The notes: generated from the letters alone by a model not told the origin. DNA of 64,000 bases from Pseudomonas sp. CC6-YY-74 (GCF_002025205.1 NZ_CP019947.1:2456001-2520000); one strand, 5' to 3'; shown: positions 11,260 to 19,985, numbered from the stretch's first letter. Numbers and translations are program-made.

Positions 11260-12768
11260 TCATGGCAGGGTGATCCACACCGCCTTGGTCTCCAGCAGGT
11301 AATCGAGCTGTTCGGCGCCGAGGTCCTTGCCATAGCCTGACTGCTTGTAGCCGCCGAAGGGCATGCACGGGTCGATGGTGCTGTGCGCATTGACATACAC
11401 CGAGCCGGCGCGCAGCCGCGGAATCAGGCTGTGTACGCGACCGAGGTCGTTGCAGTAGAGCGCGGCGGCCAGGCCAAACGGTGAATCGTTGGCCAGCGCC
11501 AGCGCTTCCTCTTCGTCATCGAACGGCGCCGTCACCAGCACCGGACCGAAGATTTCCTCCTGGACGATGCGCATGTCGTTGCGGCAGTTGGCGAAGATGG
11601 TCGGTTGGACGAAGTAACCAGGCCCCTCGACGGCCGCGCCGCCGTAATAGACCTCGGCGCCCTCGGCCTTGCCGGCCTCGATATAGCCGAGCACCCGTTC
11701 CTGCTGCTGGCGCGACACCAGCGGGCTGATAAAGCAATCGGGATCGAGGCCCGGCGCCATTTTCAGACTGGCGGTGTAGGCGGCCAGTTCGCCCAGGAAC
11801 TCGGCGTAGATGCTGCGATGAATGTAGGCACGGGTACCGGCATCGCACACCTGCCCAGAGTTGAAGAATACGCCGTTGGCTACCGCCTGCGCGGCCGCCT
11901 TGAGGTCGACATCGGCGAAGACGATCACCGGCGACTTGCCGCCCAACTCCAGGGTCAGACGCTTCATCTGGTCCAGGGCCGCCTTGCCCACGCTGCAACC
12001 GACCGGGGTCGAGCCGGTGAAGCTCAGCTTGTCGATGCCCGGATGGCTGGCCATGGCCGCGCCGACCACGCTGCCGCGCCCGCTGACGATGTTGACCACG
12101 CCATCCGGGATGCCGGCTTGCTGCACCAGCTCGGCGAAGCGCAGGGCCGACAGCGAAGTCAGCTCGGCCGGTTTGACCACCACGGTGCAGCCAACCGCCA
12201 GGGCCGCGCCGAGCTTCCAGGCCATGGTCTGCAGCGGGAAGTTCCACGGCACTATGACCCCGACCACGCCCACCGGCTCCTTGCGCGTATAGGCCAGGTA
12301 GTTGCCGGGCAGCGACGGCTCGACGGTACGCCCGTGGATCTTGCTGGCCCAGCCGGCGAAGTAGCGGAAGGTGTCGATGGTGCCCTGGATGTCCACGGCG
12401 CGCGCCTGGGCCACCGACTTGCCCACGTCGATCGATTCGATCTCGGCCAGCTCGTCGGCATTGGTTTCGATCAGGTCGGCCAGACGATGCAGCAAACGCT
12501 CACGTTCCAGCGGCTTGAGCAGGCGCCAGGTGCCGCCATCGAACTGCGCACGGGCAGCCTGCACGGCGCGGTCGAGATCAGCTGCGGTGCCCATCGCGAT
12601 GCGCCCGAGCACGCCCTCGGTGGCAGGCTCGATCACCTCGGCGCTGCCGCCATCGGCGGCATCCAGCCAGGCCCCGCCGATAAACAGCTTGTGCGGTTTG
12701 CTGAGGAAGCGCTGGGTGGCTTCGCTGACGCCGAATTGCTGCAGATACTGTTTGACCTTGATGTCCAC
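11260..12768 (-). CDS. NAD(P)-dependent aldehyde dehydrogenase
   Basis: 502 residues, the normal ALDH length. Cofactor-binding VPWNFPLQTMAWKLGAALA, the catalytic Glu in LELGGKSP and the nucleophile Cys in FFNSGQVCDAGTRAY are all present. The C-terminal PFGGYKQSGYGKDLG motif completes the fold. It lies 93 bases after the ureohydrolase gene and before the permease genes on the same strand. By context it could oxidise a 4-guanidinobutanal- or aminoaldehyde-type substrate made by the GMC dehydrogenase, giving the acid used by the ureohydrolase; that order is inferred. Confidence 0.9.
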   Translation of the reverse strand: MDIKVKQYLQQFGVSEATQRFLSKPHKLFIGGAWLDAADGGSAEVIEPATEGVLGRIAMGTAADLDRAVQAARAQFDGGTWRLLKPLERERLLHRLADLIETNADELAEIESIDVGKSVAQARAVDIQGTIDTFRYFAGWASKIHGRTVEPSLPGNYLAYTRKEPVGVVGVIVPWNFPLQTMAWKLGAALAVGCTVVVKPAELTSLSALRFAELVQQAGIPDGVVNIVSGRGSVVGAAMASHPGIDKLSFTGSTPVGCSVGKAALDQMKRLTLELGGKSPVIVFADVDLKAAAQAVANGVFFNSGQVCDAGTRAYIHRSIYAEFLGELAAYTASLKMAPGLDPDCFISPLVSRQQQERVLGYIEAGKAEGAEVYYGGAAVEGPGYFVQPTIFANCRNDMRIVQEEIFGPVLVTAPFDDEEEALALANDSPFGLAAALYCNDLGRVHSLIPRLRAGSVYVNAHSTIDPCMPFGGYKQSGYGKDLGAEQLDYLLETKAVWITLP

Positions 12769-12821
12769 TGTGATTTCCTCGGGCGCCGCCTGCAGGCAGG
12801 GCCGCCACTCATTGTTCGATG

Positions 12822-12850
12822 ATCCCCGTGCCCGCGCCGGGCACGGGGAT
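12822..12850. other. Strong hairpin between ureohydrolase and aldehyde dehydrogenase genes
   Basis: A perfect 12-bp stem (ATCCCCGTGCCC / GGGCACGGGGAT) has a 5-base loop and no T run on the minus strand. It lies 12 bases after the ureohydrolase stop. It may reduce read-through into the aldehyde dehydrogenase gene or protect the 3' end of the upstream message. Confidence 0.55.
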
Positions 12851-12861
12851 TGTTGCAGGCG

Positions 12862-13833
12862 TTAGCGTGCGCGGGCGCGCTCGTGGAAGATGAAACCGAT
12901 GCTGTTCAACAGCAGTTGCGCGGCCAGAATCGAGGTGACCCCGGCCGGATCGTAGGCCGGTGCGACCTCGACCAGGTCCATGCCGACGATCTTGCCCTGG
13001 CTGCGCTTGGCCAGTGCCTGGATGATTTCCAGCACCTCGTAGTAGAGGAAACCGCCATGGCTGGGCGTGCCGGTGCCGGGCGCGATGGAGGGGTCGAAGC
13101 CATCAATGTCGATGGTGATGTAGTAGTTGACGCCTTGCGGGATCAGATCCAGTACGCCCTCGCTGCCGAGGCGGCGGACATCGCGAACCGAAAGAATCTT
13201 CGAGCCGGCTGCATGGGCAGCTTCATAGTCATCGCGATTGGAAGACGATACGTTGCGGATGCCCATCTGGGTCATGCCGACTATGTGGTCCATTTCCGAA
13301 GCGCGGCGCAGTGGGTTGCCGTGGCCATAGCGCACGCCGTGGCGCTCATCGACGAAATCCAGGTGCGCGTCGAAGTGAATGATGTGGATCGGCTCGTGCC
13401 CTTCGTAGGCCTTGATCACCGGCGCATGGATCGAATGGTCGCCACCCAGCACCACCGGCATCGCCCCGGCCTGGAGAATCTTGCGTACGGCGAATTCGAT
13501 ATTGGCGTTGCTCTTGTGCATGTCGGTGTGGACGATGTCGGCATCCCCCACATCGACCATGCGCACGTCCTGCGCGGCCAGATAGAGCACGTCGTCCTCA
13601 TGGTCGTAAGCGCCGGCATGGCCGAAGGAAAACAGCGTCGATGCCTCGCGAATCCCACGCGGGCCGAAGCGCGCGCCGGGTCGCCACTGGGTGCCCATGT
13701 CATTCGGGGCGCCGAGAACCGCGACATCCGCGTCGATGGCCTCCCAGTCGGTGCAGACCGGCGATTTGGCAAAGGTGCAATGGCCCACGAACGGCAGGTT
13801 CAGGCGACCGGACTCGTAACTGTTACTCGACAT
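12862..13833 (-). CDS. gbuA: Ureohydrolase, agmatinase family, probable guanidinobutyrase
   Basis: 323 residues. Mn-binding motifs of the arginase/agmatinase family are complete: GGDHS with His133, DAHLD with Asp155, His157 and Asp159, and DIDGFDP with Asp242 and Asp244. The family cleaves a guanidino group to urea and an amine. The assignment as 4-guanidinobutyrase (4-guanidinobutyrate to GABA and urea) rests on the divergent LysR gene and the NCS1 and small membrane protein genes, an arrangement like gbuA/gbuR of P. aeruginosa. Agmatinase or another guanidino hydrolase remains possible. The start at 13833 has a GGAG site and gives the normal N-terminus. Confidence 0.8.
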   Translation of the reverse strand: MSSNSYESGRLNLPFVGHCTFAKSPVCTDWEAIDADVAVLGAPNDMGTQWRPGARFGPRGIREASTLFSFGHAGAYDHEDDVLYLAAQDVRMVDVGDADIVHTDMHKSNANIEFAVRKILQAGAMPVVLGGDHSIHAPVIKAYEGHEPIHIIHFDAHLDFVDERHGVRYGHGNPLRRASEMDHIVGMTQMGIRNVSSSNRDDYEAAHAAGSKILSVRDVRRLGSEGVLDLIPQGVNYYITIDIDGFDPSIAPGTGTPSHGGFLYYEVLEIIQALAKRSQGKIVGMDLVEVAPAYDPAGVTSILAAQLLLNSIGFIFHERARAR

Positions 13834-13949
13834 GTTCAGGCGTCTCCAACTCTTGTTATTAGTGAGTGGCGAAGCGACTAGGCATTCGCCGTTGGAGTGA
13901 CTATGGGCGCAGTTTTTTCTGGAAAAAATCCTGAACATCAGATACTCAT

Positions 13950-13964
13950 ATCGGCGTTCCCGAT
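13950..13964. promoter_or_regulatory. Candidate LysR-type regulator box in the gbuA-gbuR intergenic region
   Basis: ATCGGCGTTCCCGAT is a 5-5-5 inverted repeat (ATCGG-N5-CCGAT) containing the T-N11-A pattern of LysR regulators. It lies 24 bases before the regulator start and 117 bases before the ureohydrolase start, as expected for a shared divergent control site. Confidence 0.5.
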
Positions 13965-13987
13965 GTATCGCGATACCGGAGGTTTGG

Positions 13988-14902
13988 GTGATCCAACTGC
14001 ATGATGTCGACCTGAAACTACTCAGGGTCTTCGCCACCATCGTCAAGTGCGGCGGCTTTTCCGCGGCCCAGGCGGCGCTCAATGCCGGCCAGTCGACCAT
14101 CAGCGAACAGATGAGTCATCTGGAAACCCGCCTCGGGGTCAAGCTCTGCCAGCGCGGGCGCAGCGGCTTTCACCTGACCGAGCAAGGCGTGGCGGTCCAC
14201 GAGGCGACCCTGCGCCTACTAGGGGCGGTGGAGAATTTCTGCCTGGATGCCGACGTGCTCAAGCAGCACATCAGCGGCCAGCTCAACCTGGGCATCATCG
14301 ACACCACCATCACCGATCCCGACTCGCCGCTGCCGCGCACCACCCAGCGCTTCGTCTCCCGCGGGCATGACGTGCATCTCAACGTCTATATAGGCGCGCC
14401 GGCGGAACTGGAGGAGCGCGTGCTCGACGGTCGCCTGCACCTGGCGGTGGGGCACTTCCCCATCCATGTGCCCGGGCTGTCGTATTCGGCGCTCTACCAG
14501 GAGGCGTTGGGGCTGTATTGCGGTCGCCGCCACCCGCTCTTCGCCAGCCAGGCCGAAGGCGCCAAGCTGCTCGAGGAAATCCGCGCGAGCCGCATCGTCG
14601 CCCGCGGCTACATGCAGCACTATGACCTCGAGCAACTGGGCGTGAGCAAGGCGGCGGCGACGGTGGACAACATCGAGGCCCTGGCCATCCTGATCATCTC
14701 CGGTGCTTACCTCGGTTTCCTGCCGGTGCACTTCACCGCGCAATGGGTCAAGAGCGGCGACATGCGCCAACTGGCGGCAAGCCAACTGCAGCTGATGTCA
14801 CCATTCGACGTGATCACCCGGCGCGGCATGGCCGCGCCACCGATCCTGCGCGCCTTCCTCGAAGACCTGGCGACCTGCTCACCCACCGCCAATCACGCTT
14901 GA
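13988..14902 (+). CDS. gbuR: LysR-family regulator divergent from the ureohydrolase gene
   Basis: 304 residues. The N-terminal winged helix-turn-helix (LKLLRVFATIVKCGGFSAAQ, then STISEQMSHLETRLGVKL) covers about residues 9-60. A periplasmic-binding-protein-like effector domain follows. The start is a GTG at 13988 with GGAGG 5 bases before it; a nearby ATG is out of frame. Divergence from the ureohydrolase cluster and the LysR box between them suggest it activates that cluster. The symbol is by analogy with gbuR of P. aeruginosa and is less certain than the family. Confidence 0.82.
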   Translation: MIQLHDVDLKLLRVFATIVKCGGFSAAQAALNAGQSTISEQMSHLETRLGVKLCQRGRSGFHLTEQGVAVHEATLRLLGAVENFCLDADVLKQHISGQLNLGIIDTTITDPDSPLPRTTQRFVSRGHDVHLNVYIGAPAELEERVLDGRLHLAVGHFPIHVPGLSYSALYQEALGLYCGRRHPLFASQAEGAKLLEEIRASRIVARGYMQHYDLEQLGVSKAAATVDNIEALAILIISGAYLGFLPVHFTAQWVKSGDMRQLAASQLQLMSPFDVITRRGMAAPPILRAFLEDLATCSPTANHA

Positions 14903-14963
14903 AAACCGCAGCAACCGCTGCGCCTCGTCCGGCGCCCAGCTGATCCGGGCATGGCTTGAGCAG

Positions 14964-14989
14964 AAAAAAGGCGACCCGTGGGTCGCCTT
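14964..14989 (-). terminator. Intrinsic terminator of metE
   Basis: A 10-bp stem (AAGGCGACCC / GGGTCGCCTT) ends in six T residues on the minus strand, 18 bases after the metE stop codon. It also lies behind the convergent LysR gene. Confidence 0.8.
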
Positions 14990-15007
14990 GTGCATGCTGT
15001 CAGGCTG

Positions 15008-17313
15008 CTAGGCCAGCTCGCCGCGCAGCTGCCGCGCCGCCGCCACCATATTCACCAGCGCCGCTTCGGTTTCCGCCCAGGCGCGGGTCTTCAGGCCGCA
15101 GTCCGGGTTGACCCACAGACGCTCGACGGGGATGCGCTGCGCCGCCTTGCGCAGCAGCTTGAGCATCTCGGCGCTGTCCGGCACCCGCGGCGAGTGGATG
15201 TCATAGACCCCGGGCCGATATCGTTGGGGTAATCGAAGGCCTCGAAGGCCTGCAGCAACTCCATATCCGAACGTGAGGTTTCGATGGTGATCACGTCGGC
15301 ATCCATGGCGGCGATGGACTCGATCACGTCGTTGAACTCGCTGTAGCACATGTGGGTGTGGATCTGCGTTGCGTCGCGCACGCCGCAGGCAGCCAGGCGG
15401 AAGGCCTCGGTGGCCCAGTCCAGGTAGTCCTGCCACTGCGCCCGGCGCAGCGGCAAACCCTCGCGGAACGCCGCCTCGTCGATCTGCACGATCTTGATCC
15501 CGGCCGCTTCCAGGTCAACCACTTCGTCACGAATCGCCAGCGCCAGTTGCCGCGCCTGCTGCTCGCGGGAAATGTCGTCCCGCGGGAAGGACCACATCAG
15601 CATGGTCACCGGGCCCGTCAGCATGCCTTTCATCACCTTGCTGGTGAGGCTCTGGGCGTAGCGAGTCCACTCCACCGTCATCGGTCGCGGACGACTCAGG
15701 TCGCCATAGATCACTGCCGGCTTGACGCAGCGCGAACCGTAGCTCTGCACCCAGCCGAAGCGGCTGAAGGCATAGCCGTCGAGCTGCTCGGCGAAGTACT
15801 CGACCATGTCATTGCGCTCGGCCTCGCCGTGCACCAGCACGTCCAGCCCGAGGTGTTCCTGCACCGCGACGGCATGGCGGATTTCGCGGTGCATGGCCTC
15901 GGTGTAATCGCTGGGCGACAGCTTGCCCTGCTTGAACGCCTGACGCGCCAGGCGGATCGAGGCGGTCTGCGGGAAGGAGCCGATGGTGGTGGTCGGCAGC
16001 GCCGGCAGTTGCAGGCGTGCGCGCTGCTGCTCGATGCGTGCGGCGAACGGCGAACGGCGCTGGCTGTCGGCCGCGGTAATGGCCGCCAACCGCGCCTGCA
16101 CCGTCGGTTTGTGGATACGCGGCGACTGCGCGCGGCTGGCCTGCACGGCGCGGCTCTGCGCCAACGCGGCCTGCACCTTGGCGTTCTGCGGGTCATTCAG
16201 GGCAGTCGTCAGCAGGGCGACTTCCTCGCACTTCTGCACGGCGAAGGCCAGCCAGCTTTTCAGCTCCGCATCCAGTTGGTCTTCACGGCCCAGGTCGACC
16301 GGGCTGTGCAGCAACGAGCAGCTCGGCGCCACCCACAGGCGATCACCCAAGCGCTCCTGCGCCTGTTGCAGGATGGCCAGGACTTTTTCCAGATCGGTGC
16401 GCCAGACGTTGCGCCCGTTGACCACACCGAGCGACAGCACCTTGTAGGCCGGCAAGCGATCGAGAATGCTCGGGAACTGCTCGGGGGCGCGGACCAGGTC
16501 GATATGCAGGCCGTCGACCGGCAGGTTGGCGGCCAGGCCGAGGTTGTCTTCCAGGCCGGCGAAGTAGGTGGCGATCAGCTTCTTGCCCGGCTCACGCTGC
16601 AGCAGGTTGTAGGCGCGTTCGAAGGCATTCTTCCATTCTTGCGGCAGGTCGAGCGCCAGGATCGGCTCGTCGATCTGCACCCACTCCACACCCTGAGCGG
16701 CCAGGCGCTGGAGGATCTCACCGTAGACCGGCAGGAGCTTTTCCAGCAGATCCAGTCGGTCGAAACTATCGGCCTCAGAAGCAGCGCCCTTGGCCTTGCC
16801 CAGCCACAGGTAGGTCAGCGGGCCGATCAGCACCGGCTTGATCTTGTGCCCGAGGGCGTGCGCCTCATCGACCTCCTCGAACAGTTGCTCCCAGCTCAGC
16901 TGGAACTGCTGGTCGGCACTGAACTCGGGGACCAGGTAGTGATAGTTGCTGTCGAACCACTTGGTCATCTCTTGGGCATGGGCACCGCCACAGCAGCTGT
17001 TGTGGCTAACGCCCCGCGCCATGGCGAACAGGGTATCCAGGGTCGGCTTACCGCTGTGCGGACGGAAGCGCTCGGGGATCACACCGAAGGTCAGCGAGTG
17101 AGTCAGCACCTGGTCGTACCAGGCGAAGTCGCCGACTGGCAGCAGGTCGATACCGGCGTCCTTCTGCAGCTGCCAGTGGGCGGCGCGCAGCTGGCGGCCG
17201 ACCGCGCGCAGGCCGGTTTCGTCCAGCTCGCCCGTCCAGTGAGCCTCCAGGGCTTTCTTCAATTCACGGTCGCCGCCGATACGCGGGAAACCCAGGGAAT
17301 GGGACAGGGCCAT
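15008..17313 (-). pseudogene. metE: Cobalamin-independent methionine synthase, with a one-base frameshift near the 3' end
   Basis: MetE transfers the methyl group of 5-methyltetrahydropteroyltri-glutamate to homocysteine. The start at 17313 gives the family N-terminus [20 protein letters not shown]. The frame runs normally to DYPNDIGPG, then breaks at 15208-15211 where a G run (minus strand) is one base short. The remaining 67 or so codons continue in another frame ([16 protein letters not shown], then NPDCGLKTR) to a stop at 15008. With one G restored the protein is 768 residues, normal for the family. As read, the protein loses the zinc-binding Cys of NPDCG and should be inactive. A sequencing error is possible. 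MetR-like operator and terminator are intact. Confidence 0.9.
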
Positions 17314-17369
17314 GTCGAAACGCTCCATAGATAAACAAGATGGTGGGTATTCTCCGCAAGCCTGCATCG

Positions 17370-17382
17370 TGAGACAAACTCA
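17370..17382. promoter_or_regulatory. Candidate MetR operator between metE and metR
   Basis: TGAGACAAACTCA is a palindrome (TGAG-N5-CTCA) close to the E. coli MetR consensus TGAA-N5-TTCA. It lies 57 bases before the metE start and about 130 bases before metR. Confidence 0.55.
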
Positions 17383-17413
17383 ACATATTCGTCTTGATCT
17401 ATAGTTTTACTCA

Positions 17414-17495
17414 TGTAGGCTGGATGACCCTGCTTTCATCCAGCACGTGCAAACACCTCCCGTGATGGATGGGTTAAGCCACATCCACCCTACCC
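17414..17495. repeat. Pair of intergenic palindromes (GGATG...CATCC family)
   Basis: Two neighbouring units: GCTGGATGAccctgctttCATCCAGC and GGATGggttaagccaCATCC, the second ending CACCCTACC. Similar units lie at 1565-1592 and 28411-28455. They sit in the metR leader and are of the short palindromic kind common in Pseudomonas. Confidence 0.55.
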
Positions 17496-17511
17496 TGCCG
17501 CCGAGGCCGCC

Positions 17512-18429
17512 ATGCTCGAATTGCGCCACCTGAAAACCCTGCACGCCCTGCGCGAAAGCGAGAGCCTGGTCGACGCCGCCGAACGCCTGCACCTGACCCA
17601 GTCGGCGCTGTCGCACCAGTTCAAGGAGCTGGAGGAGCGCCTGGGCATGCAGCTGTTCGTGCGCAAGACCAAGCCGGTGCGCTTCACCAGTGCCGGGCTG
17701 CGTTTGCTGCAATTGACCGATGCGGTGCTGCCGCTACTGCGCGGCGCCGAGCGCGATCTGGCGCGGCTGGCCGGTGGCACCGCCGGGCGCCTGCATATGG
17801 CCATCGAGTGCCACAGCTGCTTCCAGTGGCTGATGCCGACCATCGACCAGTTCCGCGATGCCTGGCCGGAGGTGGAGCTGGATCTGGCCTCGGGCTTCTC
17901 CTTCGCCCCGCTGCCGGCCCTGGCCCGTGGCGACCTCGACCTGGTGGTGACCAGCGACCCGCTGGAATTGGCCGGCATCACCTATGTGCCGCTGTTCACC
18001 TACGAGGCCATGCTCGCGGTGGCCAACCAGCACCCACTGGCCGCCAAGTCCTTTATCCAGCCCGAAGACCTGGCCACCGAAACCCTGATCACCTACCCGG
18101 TGGAGCGCGACCGCCTGGACATCTTCACCCGTTTCCTCGAACCGGCCGACGTCGAGCCGGCCCAGGTGCGCACCTCGGAGCTGACGGTGATGATGATGCA
18201 ACTGGTGGCCAGCGGCCGCGGCGTCTGCGGCCTGCCCAACTGGGCGCTGCACGAATACAGCTCGCGCGGCTACGTGACGGCCAAGCGCCTGGGCGACAAA
18301 GGCCTGTTCGCCACCCTCTACGCCGGCATCCGCACCGACATGCTCGATTCGCCGTTTATGCGCGACTTCCTGCTCACCGCCAAGGACACCTCCTTCGCCA
18401 ATCTGGAAGGGGTCAGCGTGGCGCGCTGA
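17512..18429 (+). CDS. metR: LysR-family activator of methionine synthase genes
   Basis: 305 residues. The helix-turn-helix (SLVDAAERLHLTQSALSHQF) is at about residues 18-37. The effector domain begins with IECHSCFQWLMPTIDQFRD, which is typical of MetR. In the family, homocysteine is the co-inducer and the regulator binds the metE-metR divergent region. A palindrome of MetR type lies in that region here. Position next to metE supports the name. The gene appears intact although its target metE is frameshifted in this sequence. Confidence 0.93.
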   Translation: MLELRHLKTLHALRESESLVDAAERLHLTQSALSHQFKELEERLGMQLFVRKTKPVRFTSAGLRLLQLTDAVLPLLRGAERDLARLAGGTAGRLHMAIECHSCFQWLMPTIDQFRDAWPEVELDLASGFSFAPLPALARGDLDLVVTSDPLELAGITYVPLFTYEAMLAVANQHPLAAKSFIQPEDLATETLITYPVERDRLDIFTRFLEPADVEPAQVRTSELTVMMMQLVASGRGVCGLPNWALHEYSSRGYVTAKRLGDKGLFATLYAGIRTDMLDSPFMRDFLLTAKDTSFANLEGVSVAR

Positions 18430-18462
18430 GCCCGCAGCCGCAGGGTCTTGCACGTGCCCCTG

Positions 18463-18546
18463 CCCTGGCGGGTTACACCCGCCCTACCACGGTAGCCAGC
18501 TAGGCTCCGGCGGACATACCATTTCCCCGGATTGCATCCAGGCTAC
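18463..18546. repeat. Intergenic repeat containing CCCCGGATTGCATCC...GGCTAC
   Basis: A hairpin GGCGGGttacaCCCGCC is followed by CCCCGGATTGCATCCAGGCTAC. The latter is nearly the same as the right arm of the repeat at 42234-42315, so both belong to one dispersed family. Confidence 0.55.
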
Positions 18547-18570
18547 AGCTCACGCGCTCGCCCGAGCGTG

Positions 18571-18613
18571 CGCCGGCGCATCAAGCGATAGGCCGCCGGC
18601 ATCCCGACCATAG
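18571..18613 (-). pseudogene. Fragment of a second cusA-like gene (C-terminal end)
   Basis: Bases 18571-18601 match 28 of 31 bases of the 3' end of the nearby cusA (21089-21119). Read on the minus strand they give [10 protein letters not shown], the CusA C-terminus. A further match CGACCATAG follows at 18605-18613, after a gap relative to cusA. No open frame is preserved. Together with 19901-19985 this is a decayed copy of a heavy-metal RND gene. Confidence 0.6.
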
Positions 18614-18759
18614 CCGACTGCCCGCGCACACTACCGGCGCCACGCTCGGCGCCCCCAGGGCTTTGCCCACTCCACACTCATGACCTGGATCAATCGCGCT
18701 TAGCCGTCCCTGGGCTTTAATCAGTACAACAGCGCGAAACAAATGCGGAAGCCGATTTC

Positions 18760-19164
18760 ATGATCCAAGCGATGCGCAGCCACCATAGAGGGTTCGCCAG
18801 GAATCTGCTGGCGCTCTGGTTCGTGCTGCTTTTCGCCTGCGCCTTCTCTCACGTGCAGGCCGCAGCCAGCAGCGCGATGGCTGCAGCCTCGCTCAGTTTG
18901 CTCAGCCACAGCCCTGCGCACATCGACCAGGGCGATTCCCAGCATGACCAAGGAGCAGCGGATACCCACTGCTCCTTGCAGAACGCTCCGTTCAACCAAC
19001 AACTGTTGGTGGTCCTGGCATTCACAGCCCTGTTCGGCCTGGCCAGCAGCGCCGGCCTGCTCAGCGACTTGAATCGCCAGTGCAGCAACTTGCTGCCCGT
19101 GCCGCGGCTCAGCCCCGGCCTGCCCACGCCCGTGCGCAAGCACCTACATCGCTATAACGAGTAG
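18760..19164 (+). CDS. Small exported or membrane protein in the copper region, function unknown
   Basis: 134 residues. A hydrophobic signal-like segment (LLALWFVLLFACAFSHVQA) occupies about residues 16-34. A central His-rich loop (LSHSPAHIDQGDSQHDQG) follows, then a second hydrophobic helix near residues 82-100 and a basic tail. The layout resembles the small His-containing proteins often found beside copper-resistance genes (DUF2946-like), but I cannot name a family. It lies between two cusA fragments and before a copA fragment and a Met-rich protein, which supports a link with metal handling. Confidence 0.6.
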   Translation: MIQAMRSHHRGFARNLLALWFVLLFACAFSHVQAAASSAMAAASLSLLSHSPAHIDQGDSQHDQGAADTHCSLQNAPFNQQLLVVLAFTALFGLASSAGLLSDLNRQCSNLLPVPRLSPGLPTPVRKHLHRYNE

Positions 19165-19202
19165 CGCACTCTGCCCCGCTGAAATCCGCAGCCTTACTGC
19201 GA

Positions 19203-19313
19203 CAGCCACATCGGCCGCTACCTGGAAGCCCGCGCCAAGGGCCGCGCCTCCCAGGCTATCGACAAGATGCTGACACCGGGGCCAAGCGCGCAGTGCTGCT
19301 GCGCGATCGCCAA
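19203..19313 (+). pseudogene. Decayed fragment of a copper-translocating P-type ATPase (copA)
   Basis: In one frame the sequence reads YLEARAKGRASQAIDKM, then in the next frame AKRAVLLRDRQF. CopA-type ATPases have YLEA-AKGRTS-AI-KL-GL--KTARVLRDG at the matching place, before the actuator domain. The frame break and lack of the rest of the gene show a remnant of about 37 codons. It sits between two small copper-region genes. Confidence 0.6.
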
Positions 19314-19384
19314 TTCCCTACTACTGAAAAGAGCCACCCTGAGCACCATCCGCAACACTCATTAAACCAAGCAGGAGAACCACC

Positions 19385-19825
19385 ATGAGCACGTTCACTT
19401 ACCAGACCCTGACGGCTATCGCCCTCACCGGCGCGCTACTGGCCACACCCTCTTTCGCCGCCGAGGAGCACCACCCCGAACAACTGGCGCAGAACCACCA
19501 AAGTGCCCCAATGGGACAAGGCATGAGCCAGGGCATGGGACAAGGCATGGGCATGATGGACATGTCCAAGATGCACAAGATGATGGAGCAGATGCACGCC
19601 GCCAAGACTCCGCAGGAGCGTCAGAAGATTCGTGGCGAGCATCGCCAGGCCATGCAGTCGCAGATGGGCATGATGCGCAACCGCATGCAACAGAGCCAGT
19701 GCCCTATGGCCAAAGATGCGCCCATGCAGCAGCAATGCATGCGAGATATGCACGAGAACATGCAGAACATGCTGCAGATGATGGAACAGATGCTGGAAAG
19801 CCAAGCCATGCCAAACGGCCAATGA
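19385..19825 (+). CDS. Methionine-rich periplasmic protein, probable copper binder
   Basis: 146 residues. A signal sequence ends at about ATPSFA (residue 25), so the mature protein begins with His/Glu (EEHHPEQ). The mature part has about 30 Met residues, many in M-x-x-M or MGQGM arrays, plus His and a few Cys. This is the pattern of low-affinity Cu(I)/Ag(I) sponges. A helical Gln/Arg/Met segment fills the C-terminal half, a little like CpxP/Spy or PcoE-type proteins, but no family is certain. The start at 19385 follows GCAGGAG. It sits beside the cus genes on the opposite strand. Confidence 0.75.
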   Translation: MSTFTYQTLTAIALTGALLATPSFAAEEHHPEQLAQNHQSAPMGQGMSQGMGQGMGMMDMSKMHKMMEQMHAAKTPQERQKIRGEHRQAMQSQMGMMRNRMQQSQCPMAKDAPMQQQCMRDMHENMQNMLQMMEQMLESQAMPNGQ

Positions 19826-19900
19826 GCCTGGTGTAGCGCCCAGCCCCGCCATGTTCACGCGGCCGCAAGCGTTGCCTTGGCGCCTTGATCTACCCTCTAC

Positions 19901-19985
19901 CTTGGCGCGGCGATGTGGCTCATGGTCTCACTGCCGCCCGCCTTTTGGGCGCAACCGGCCTTGGGCCGGAACCCGAGCAGGTTGC
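19901..19985 (-). pseudogene. Second fragment of a cusA-like gene
   Basis: GGCGCGGCGATG...GGCTCAT and CTGCCG here match the intact cusA region 21166-21198 (about 27 of 32 bases). After a deletion, GGCCTTGGGCCG matches 21257-21268. The match begins almost exactly where the fragment at 18571-18613 stops, so the two may once have been joined. Confidence 0.5.

Noticed and set aside
13834..13987. Guanidine riboswitch before the ureohydrolase gene
   Set aside because: No paired hairpins with ACGR loops or ykkC-like core were seen in the leader; a LysR box explains control better.
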